DNA of 64,000 bases from an uncultured bacterium. Lineage in GTDB: Bacteria; Muiribacteriota; Ozemobacteria; Ozemobacterales; Ozemobacteraceae. The DNA lies in the NCBI GenBank assembly GCA_937949615.1, contig CALEDQ010000030.1:124001-188000 (forward strand). The letters are read 5' to 3'. Below, piece by piece: positions 1 to 7,900 of this stretch. A program made the position numbers and the translations under genes. Each line of letters begins with the position of its first letter. Positions within the stretch are counted from its first letter, which is position 1. Under the pieces are notes generated by a model. The model saw only the letters and a list, made by a program, of their open reading frames with translations, made no database searches and was not told the origin of the DNA.

Positions 1-3000
1 CTGCCGCCCCTCGGAACCTTGAGTGCGCCATACATCAACTTGGCTTCTGCAAATACCGGAAAGGGGACCTCGGCATTTTTGAAAATACGACGGGTAGTGC
101 CATTCAGACTGTCAAAAAACAGCCAGTAAACTATCAGTTCAGGTTTCAGAAGGGCAGGAAATGGCATCAATCTGAGACAACCGCTGCCTGTCGAGTAAAA
201 AAGTCTGATCGGCAGATCGAGGCCGTGCACCAGCTTAAAGTAGGCATCGACACCGAACATGGTGCGAAAAATTTCCAGCCCGGCGTCGAGAGTCATCTCG
301 CCTTTGACCGCATCACCGGTATTCATGGCTTTGCCGGCAGTCTTTTTTTCGACACCAAGTGAATTCAGCAGGGCTTCAAGCGAGGTATTGATAAGAAGCT
401 TGAAGTCGCTTGACTCTTTTTCGTCTTTGCTGGCCATTATCGAATGATTCCAGCCAAATGAGCTGAAAATGATCGCTTCGTTGAAACTGGTTCGACCGGT
501 ATAACCGTGATCGACTGAAGTCTTGGCACGAATAAATTGTTCAAGTTCACGCATTTCCCGTTTAGACGGGTTCGCCAAAGACCGTGCGGCCTGAATCAAC
601 TTTTGTGATCCGGCAATATTCCTGATTTTTTCCCATTCCAGGGTTTCCTGCATGAATTGACGTCTTTCAAGCTGCTCGATCAGAGAAATCATGCGCACGC
701 GCTCTTCATTGACGCGTAGCTCCTTCTGCTCAACCGCATACCATTCGTTAACCGTATAAACACAGGTGATCGGAACAATCGCCGAGGCAAACAGCCCAAG
801 CCAGAGCTGAACCGGAAAACTGCGGGCAACAAAAGTCTGCCCCCGCAGACTGCGATACCAGAAAAAAAGCAGAGAAAGCGCAATCAGCATTCCTGGCCAG
901 ACCTGGCCGGCTTTTTCCGGCAGGGTCTCAATTGCCAGAAGCAGACGCGAACTCTGCGAGCCATTGTTTATAGGAATTTCAGAAAAATACCAGCCAGGCA
1001 GAGAGGGCAGGCCGTCGTTAACATTCAACCTGGCAGCAGCGGGAAAACCGGCAGACACATATTCCATCCCGCCGTGCAACGCAAATTTCAACCCCTCACC
1101 TTCTAGAAGCGGCGCGAGAAAACGAAGAAAATTTTCATGAACACTGGTCTTTTTGAAGGCGCACATGATTGCTCCGACCTGCAGCACCTCTTTCTCTGAT
1201 GGAACCCGTCTCAATCCAGAGCTTTTAAAGTCAACCAGTGCCTCGCGCTGCAATTTAGGATCACGCAGCAGAACCGGCTGCCAGAAAATGTAGCATTCGT
1301 TGCCCTCGATATACCCATCTGTGAGCCTTGCATGCGCATCATTATAAAAAGGCCAGAAACGCATATTAATACCGAGAATTATCGAAACTTTCTTCATGAA
1401 ATCTTCTGTGTCCGGCACTTTGCCGGTATACAGTCTGAGCGCCAGAAGTCTGAGAAAGTCGAGAACAAGCTGTTCAAGCTGTGGCCTGCCTGAATAACTG
1501 ACAAGTTTCCAGTCAGAATTAATGATCTTACTTTCTGCTCCACCCGGTTTATGCATAACCGCAAAAAGTTCGGGGCTCAGACCTGAAGCTTGCAGCTTAA
1601 CCAGCATTTCATCGGCGGCGGCCTTAAGAGAAGCTGCTGGCGCCCCACTCTGATTCCAGGCATTTGCTGCGGCCATATTTTCGCAAAGTGCGTCGACATA
1701 CTGTTCGAAGACAATTTTCTGTTGTTCAGGGGCTCCGATTCTAGCGTTCAAATTAGCGGCAAAGGTGCGGGCATCACGCTCAGCATGGCGACGGCGCGCT
1801 TCAATGCCGTTTTTTTCAGTCACAAACCACGCGACCAGCGGAAAAATAATACAGAAGGCACCGGCCAGAAAGGCAAACGGCATGGCAAAGCGGCTTTGGG
1901 ATAAAGCCGACACCGGCTCAGACTTATTTTCAAGACCGGGCACAACATCTTTGCTGTTATCCTGGTTTTCTTTCAGACGCATCTGATGAGCGGCCAGCAG
2001 GGTTTCAATCGCTTCACCAGCCGGAGACTGCATGTTATAGACAAATTCGTCACCGTAACCGACTTCATTCCACTGCAGCGGCATTTTTTCGACCGCCTGC
2101 ACCAGATGGCGATCAGCAATTATCGGCCATTCAACGAAATTTCTGGTCATGCTTTCAAATTCGGCAGCACGCTTGAAAGCACTGCCAAACATGCCGTAAT
2201 CACGGCGACTAAAGCGACTGCCGGTTTCACCGGCAACAATTTCACCGGCAGACAGGCCAATGCCGATTCTATAGGTAAACAATCCGTTTTTTTCACGCGC
2301 CGCGTTTATTTTCAACAGCTGGCGAAGCATGCAGATACTGGCAAGAGTCGCCCGCATGCCCGGTGACTGATGAAAATGAAAATCATCAGCGAAAACCGCT
2401 TCAATCGCATCACCGATAAACTTGTAGATTTTTCCGCCAAAACTGCCAATGATTGTGGCCATTTCAGTGACGTGGTCATTGAGCAGGGCAGTAATTTCGG
2501 CTGCCGGGTGCTCTTCACACATGCTGGTAAAGCTGCGAATATCGGTTACCAGAACCACCCCGGCAAATTTTTCGGTAGGTGCCCGGCCGGTACCGGTGGT
2601 ATTGGCAAGCGCATTTACCGCGTGCTCAGAAAGCATCGATGCCAGACGATGCCTTTCTTCAAGACCTCTGATCATGGCATTGAATTCACTGTTGAGCAGA
2701 CCTATCTCATCGGTACGCTCAACAACCGGCAACTGCTGTAATTTACCGCGCTCAACCGAGTCAAACCCAGATTTGATCATCTGTAATGGCCTGACAATTC
2801 TCAACCAGACAACAAGAATACTTACTGCCAGCATAACGAGAGCAAGCCCGCCCAGAAGCAGAAAAAGCAAAACCCGCCAGCGGTGATCGCTGTCTTTGCG
2901 GGTATGGTCGATCGCGCCAATGAGAACCGTGCTGTCGAAATGCCGCGAAGCATAGGCGACAACTGACATGCCGGCCATCGTTGTTTTAAGAATGCCACTC

Positions 3001-4925
3001 TTAATACTGAAGGCAGAGTCAGCGAATCGCTGGCAGGCTCTGAGTTGCTCCTGTGAAAAGGCCCGGTCCGGCCGGAGAACCATTTCAACGCCTTTGTCGC
3101 TGCGTTTGAAGGCCGCAAGTTTGATTTCTGGCGCGCGCAGGCCAAGCTGTTCGACACTGCGGGCAATTACCGTGCGGTCAATATCTGATTCAAGCCAGGC
3201 AAGCATTATTACAAAACGTTTTCTGCCACCGATGGTAATAAAATCATTCATGCAGCCAAGATAACCGCGCCCGGTATCGCTTCTGACAACCAGGCCACGG
3301 TAACGGGCCAGTTCAACGTCGATTCCTTCGCTGTCACGTTTGAACGACTGCATCGCCGCCAGATTTTTTTCGTCAATCCGGTGGGGCGGCAGAAAAAATT
3401 CAGGCTCTTCACGCATCAGTGTTTTGCGCAGATTCAGGGTGAGAGGCAAACCATAGAACCTGGCAAGCACATCAAACCCGGAAACCTTTATTTTTCCTGA
3501 ACTTTCAATTTTATAATCACCGCTGAGATCATACAAAGCAAAGCCGGTAACCGAAAGTCGGCCACCACGACTATGAATCAAATCGCGAACCCTGGCAAAA
3601 ACCGCGCTGCCGCTGGCGAGCCCGCCACCGGCAAGTATTTCTTCAATTGCCCGGTCATCACGAATTTCGGCCAGCAAAGACAGATAATCGTTTTCAAGCG
3701 TTTCCTTGCTGGCATCGAAGTCGAGCAGGCTGGTTACCAGAGTCTCTTCAAGGTTGTTCTCATCGGCTTTGAGGCGCTCAAAGACATAGGCGGTGGCAGA
3801 GGTAACATAGAGAGAAGCCGGCAGAGTTGCGGCCAACAGCACAACCACAGCAAAACGGCTGCTGATCGAAGCGAACGGCCAGACACCCAGAATAATACCG
3901 CGCAGAAAAAGAAGCAGAATCAGGGAAACTGCTGCAAGATTCAGGAAAAAGAGCCATATCGGCTGTTCTCTGTCATCGCCGGCAGGCAGCAGCAGAAAGG
4001 CGATATGGCTTTCAAGCGGCAGAATACGACAATACAATCGGTAACGGCCCAGAGTTCTGGCCCACGGAAACCCCTCTTTTTCCCATTTTTCAATCTTTTC
4101 ATCGGCCACACCAAGTTGTCGTCGCCAGTCGTGAAAGATTCTCGAAAAGCCAATATGTCGGGGAAAAAGCTGATCTGGCCCGGCAGTCTTAAAAATCCTC
4201 AGAAAGCCCCCGGCCATCTCGGTGCCAAGCCCGGCCTTTCTGGCAGCCAGGGCCATTGAAGCAGCACCAATGTCCTGGTCGCGGGGAACTACGAGAAAGA
4301 AGCCAATGCTTCGACCATCGCCGATTTCAGCAAAATCCCATAGCAAAAATGACGGGGTCTGGCGATAGATAACCGGAGTCGCGATATTGCGCTGCTCGCC
4401 GGCAATCAATGAAATTTTGCATCCGTGTCCGAAAACTTTCTGCAGCAGCTTTTCACTGCGTCTGGTCTCGTCATCGCCTTTTTTTTCGTGCGAGTTCTCA
4501 TCGATCAGGCTCTGCATGATCATTTCCATCGATCGCCGGCTGGCATTTTTCTCATTGGTATGCCAGGTCTGAACGCCTGACTGCCCGGATTGGCGCAGAA
4601 AAACCCAGAGATGATGTTTTGGAAATGGCGCTGAAAAAATATTACCGGCCAGTTCGCCCGCCGGCAGGCCTGTCGGGTTTCGGCCCGGGTATTCACGCAG
4701 AAGCGAGGCCAGACCTCTGCTGAAGCGCGCCGCCTGCTCTGCCATGTGCAGAGAAAAATCAAGATTTGCCGAAATTTCGCCAAGTTTCTGGTTCGCCAGA
4801 CGTTCTTGTTCCTGATCGTGCCAGCGCCCGACAATGGCATCTACCTCGTGCCAGCCACGATTAACGGCCAGAAGAGGCAGAAACAGAAGCAGCACGAGAA
4901 GAAGATTGCTCAGCCGGTCTTTCAT
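1..4925 (-). CDS. Giant membrane protein with class III nucleotide cyclase domain (partial, runs off left edge)
   Basis: I translated this frame from the sequence: it opens at ATG 4925 and stays open to base 1, giving about 1,640 residues with no stop, so the C-terminus lies outside the window. It has an N-terminal membrane segment, a large extracytoplasmic sensory region, further paired membrane segments, a HAMP-like helix, then a class III cyclase domain near 2650-2080 containing VTDIRSFT and KFIGDAIEAVF, which carry the two metal-binding Asp residues. At the usual transition-state motif it reads FKRAAEFE, so the catalytic Asn and Arg are replaced by Lys and Glu. A second sensory and membrane half follows. 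The layout copies the 1,973-aa neighbour upstream, whose stop is 26 bases before this start, so the two are co-transcribed paralogues. By analogy a second cyclase domain is expected just beyond base 1. Ligand and product (cAMP or cGMP) are unknown. Confidence 0.85.
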   Translation of the reverse strand, partial: MKDRLSNLLLVLLLFLPLLAVNRGWHEVDAIVGRWHDQEQERLANQKLGEISANLDFSLHMAEQAARFSRGLASLLREYPGRNPTGLPAGELAGNIFSAPFPKHHLWVFLRQSGQSGVQTWHTNEKNASRRSMEMIMQSLIDENSHEKKGDDETRRSEKLLQKVFGHGCKISLIAGEQRNIATPVIYRQTPSFLLWDFAEIGDGRSIGFFLVVPRDQDIGAASMALAARKAGLGTEMAGGFLRIFKTAGPDQLFPRHIGFSRIFHDWRRQLGVADEKIEKWEKEGFPWARTLGRYRLYCRILPLESHIAFLLLPAGDDREQPIWLFFLNLAAVSLILLLFLRGIILGVWPFASISSRFAVVVLLAATLPASLYVTSATAYVFERLKADENNLEETLVTSLLDFDASKETLENDYLSLLAEIRDDRAIEEILAGGGLASGSAVFARVRDLIHSRGGRLSVTGFALYDLSGDYKIESSGKIKVSGFDVLARFYGLPLTLNLRKTLMREEPEFFLPPHRIDEKNLAAMQSFKRDSEGIDVELARYRGLVVRSDTGRGYLGCMNDFITIGGRKRFVIMLAWLESDIDRTVIARSVEQLGLRAPEIKLAAFKRSDKGVEMVLRPDRAFSQEQLRACQRFADSAFSIKSGILKTTMAGMSVVAYASRHFDSTVLIGAIDHTRKDSDHRWRVLLFLLLGGLALVMLAVSILVVWLRIVRPLQMIKSGFDSVERGKLQQLPVVERTDEIGLLNSEFNAMIRGLEERHRLASMLSEHAVNALANTTGTGRAPTEKFAGVVLVTDIRSFTSMCEEHPAAEITALLNDHVTEMATIIGSFGGKIYKFIGDAIEAVFADDFHFHQSPGMRATLASICMLRQLLKINAAREKNGLFTYRIGIGLSAGEIVAGETGSRFSRRDYGMFGSAFKRAAEFESMTRNFVEWPIIADRHLVQAVEKMPLQWNEVGYGDEFVYNMQSPAGEAIETLLAAHQMRLKENQDNSKDVVPGLENKSEPVSALSQSRFAMPFAFLAGAFCIIFPLVAWFVTEKNGIEARRRHAERDARTFAANLNARIGAPEQQKIVFEQYVDALCENMAAANAWNQSGAPAASLKAAADEMLVKLQASGLSPELFAVMHKPGGAESKIINSDWKLVSYSGRPQLEQLVLDFLRLLALRLYTGKVPDTEDFMKKVSIILGINMRFWPFYNDAHARLTDGYIEGNECYIFWQPVLLRDPKLQREALVDFKSSGLRRVPSEKEVLQVGAIMCAFKKTSVHENFLRFLAPLLEGEGLKFALHGGMEYVSAGFPAAARLNVNDGLPSLPGWYFSEIPINNGSQSSRLLLAIETLPEKAGQVWPGMLIALSLLFFWYRSLRGQTFVARSFPVQLWLGLFASAIVPITCVYTVNEWYAVEQKELRVNEERVRMISLIEQLERRQFMQETLEWEKIRNIAGSQKLIQAARSLANPSKREMRELEQFIRAKTSVDHGYTGRTSFNEAIIFSSFGWNHSIMASKDEKESSDFKLLINTSLEALLNSLGVEKKTAGKAMNTGDAVKGEMTLDAGLEIFRTMFGVDAYFKLVHGLDLPIRLFYSTGSGCLRLMPFPALLKPELIVYWLFFDSLNGTTRRIFKNAEVPFPVFAEAKLMYGALKVPRGG

Positions 4926-4951
4926 TTTTCCATCTGCAGATTTAATTTATC

Positions 4952-7900
4952 TCAGATTGTAAGCTGATAAATCTTCAAAGGCAAAGATTTCCCTTTCAGC
5001 TCGACTTCACCAAATTCACGGGCGGTAAAATCACGAGAAGCGAGTTCATAGACATTCTGCGAAATCAGACAACGGCCAAACCGCAATTTTTCGGCCTGTC
5101 CTTCGATTCTCGCGGTTACGTTGACCGCATCGCCGATTACTGTGAAATCACGTTTTTCGCCAACTCCGAGGAAACCGGTGATTACTTCGCCGTAGTTCAT
5201 GCCGATAGCCACCGGGAAAGGCAGCTGGCTGCGGTTTTCGGCCATGATAATTTCCTGAGCAGCGCGACAGGCGGAAAATACCGCACCGGCACGATCACGC
5301 TCGGCAGTGAAAACAGCCAGCAGTTTATCGCCGATAATCTTGTCGACGTCGCCGCCCTGCTCCATTATGATGCGTGACAGTGAACTGACATGGCCTTTGA
5401 GGTCAGCAATAAGCTGTTCAGCAGACATGCCTTTGATCCAGGTCGAAAAGTCGGGAATACCAATATAGAGGAAAACATACTCGGCGCGCCGGCTTTCCTG
5501 TTCCTTATCTTTAAGAGAAACCTTCAGAGCGGTTTTTGAAACCATGCGCCCCATGAGCATTTTCTCTTCGAGGCCTTTCATCATCTTGTCGAATGAATCA
5601 CAAAGAACCCCAAGCTCGTCAGCTCGAGAAATACGGATTCTGTAGGCATAGTTTTCGCTGCCGGCAGCCCTGGCCCCTTCGATCAGATATCTGATCGGTT
5701 CGAGAATGTCGGCAGCGATGTTTCTGGCGATCAGAAGAATCAAACCGATCGATACCAGCAGCAGCAGATTGAAAAGCAGGCGATTTCTGTCGGTAATCAC
5801 CCGGATCGGTTCTTCAGGCGCCATAGCCAGCAGCAGCGAGGTCATCTGGGTAATGCCCGGGCGACCTTCGACCAGCCAGCCCTTTCCCTCAAAATTTATT
5901 GATGTCGATACCGGCAGATTCGATGAAGAAATCATTGCAGCATATGGTGTGATCATCTGCCTGAAAGTCGATTTTCCTTCAGGCACAATTCGCCCATATC
6001 TGTGCAGTTCTGCAGGGAAAATCAGGTAATTACCCTTGTAATTTCTGGCAATCCTCGCCAGATAGCCGTCAAAATCGAACAGAACCATCCAGACCATTAT
6101 ATATTCAGGTTTTTCAATTGTCGGCACCGGATAAATTATGATGCCGGCTGTGCCAGAAAGCACATTCATGACAATCGGCAGCCCCAGACCATGTGAAAGC
6201 TTGATGTAAACGTCGTCTCCGAACAACGAACGAACGGTCTGCAGACCGGTTTCGACGACAATTTCGCCCTTGATGGCATCACTGCGCATCGTTACTTCGC
6301 CAAGTCGCTGATTGCGGCGACTTGCCAGGTTTCTGGCAATCTGCTGCAACATCATGGCAAATTCGGTGGTTTCGTTTTTGTTATAGCCTGAACTTGCGAA
6401 GTCCCAGCCGCTTTTGCCCGCGACGGCAATATCGCGCGGGATGAAATTGAACACACTTCTGTCGAGAGTGCGCGCCTGCAGATGCCATGAATCGGTCATC
6501 CCCTTAAGAAGCTTTTTCAGGGGTTCGATTTCTTCGGGGCCTGAGGCGTTATTAAGCACCCGCATCAGTTTTGCGGTCGAAGTTGCATAGGTCCAGTCGC
6601 TGACCATTTTCCAGCCAAGCGGAGCAGAAAAACTGTCGCGCAGCTCGAAAAGATCGATAAATCTCTGCAGGTCACTGCGTTCCTGCGACATTCTGGCGTT
6701 CTGATCTTCGCTCAGATAAAGCTCGGAAACATAAAACACGGTGATGATAGGAACGACCGCAGCAGCGAGAAGCGTCAGCCACATTTTCCCGGCCACTGAA
6801 TGATTCAGAGCCGCAGTACCGGTCGAGATTCTGAACCAGTAGCCGAGCATGATAACGAACCCGACAGCAATAAAGATCTGCACCGGCAAACTATTGCCTT
6901 TACCACCGTCAGCAGCATGGTTATGCCTGGCCAGCAGCAATTCATGTTTGATTCCGTCTAGGTTGAAACTGTCTTCGTTAATAACATAGTCATTCAGAAC
7001 AGCAGTATCACCGGAAGCCAGCGCCACCTTGAGCTCTTCTGGGAAATTGTCGGAAAAGGCGGTCTCTGCACCGGGAGCTTTTATACCGATCAGAGTTTCA
7101 CCGCCGTAACCATCGAGAAGAATCGGTAAAGAACGCTTCAGACTTTCGACACGGGCCGACACAACCATCATGCCGTTGCGCATGCCATTGGCGTCGGAAA
7201 GAAAATTATAGAACATGAATTCGAGATCAGCTTCAAAACGAACTTTGGCTGTACGGTTCAAATATTCGAACATGAACATCGAGTCGGTAATGCGATCGCT
7301 GAAAACTGTGGGAGCATAGATGCTCGGAATCAGTTCTGAAGACAGAGTGCCGGTGCTTATATCGTTTTCAGTGTTTTTTCTCAAGTTAGCCAGGCCGGTA
7401 AGACTATCGAGGATGCCGGACGGAAAACCTTGACTGTAGACTACTCTTGTCGAGAAGGCATCTTTACCCACCCCAGACTTGCGGTCAAAAAGAAACACAG
7501 CGGCCCGATCGGGTTTTCCCCTTTGCGGTTCGATTGTCGAAAGCCGGTTGGCTATCTGTTCTGAAAGGCTGCCGGTCGGTGGATCGATAAAAACCAGTTT
7601 TTCCATGTCAAGAAGCATTTTGCGGCAGACGTTATCAAAAGCGACCTGAACCGCATCTTCACACTTGAACTGTTCGATCAGCCTCAAATTGTCAGCAGAA
7701 AGCTCTACTTTGCGACGATCCAGATAAGAATCTTTAAGAAGCATATCGCCCCAGAACAATCCTGCGAAAATCAGCAGAATAAAAGCTGCTCCGGCGATAA
7801 AAACGCTGAAATGCGAAAATCCGCTGCCGCTTCCTGCGACTACCCGATTCAAATCGGTTTTTTCATTAAAAGCTGCATCAGCGACCCCGGTTTCGGTTTC

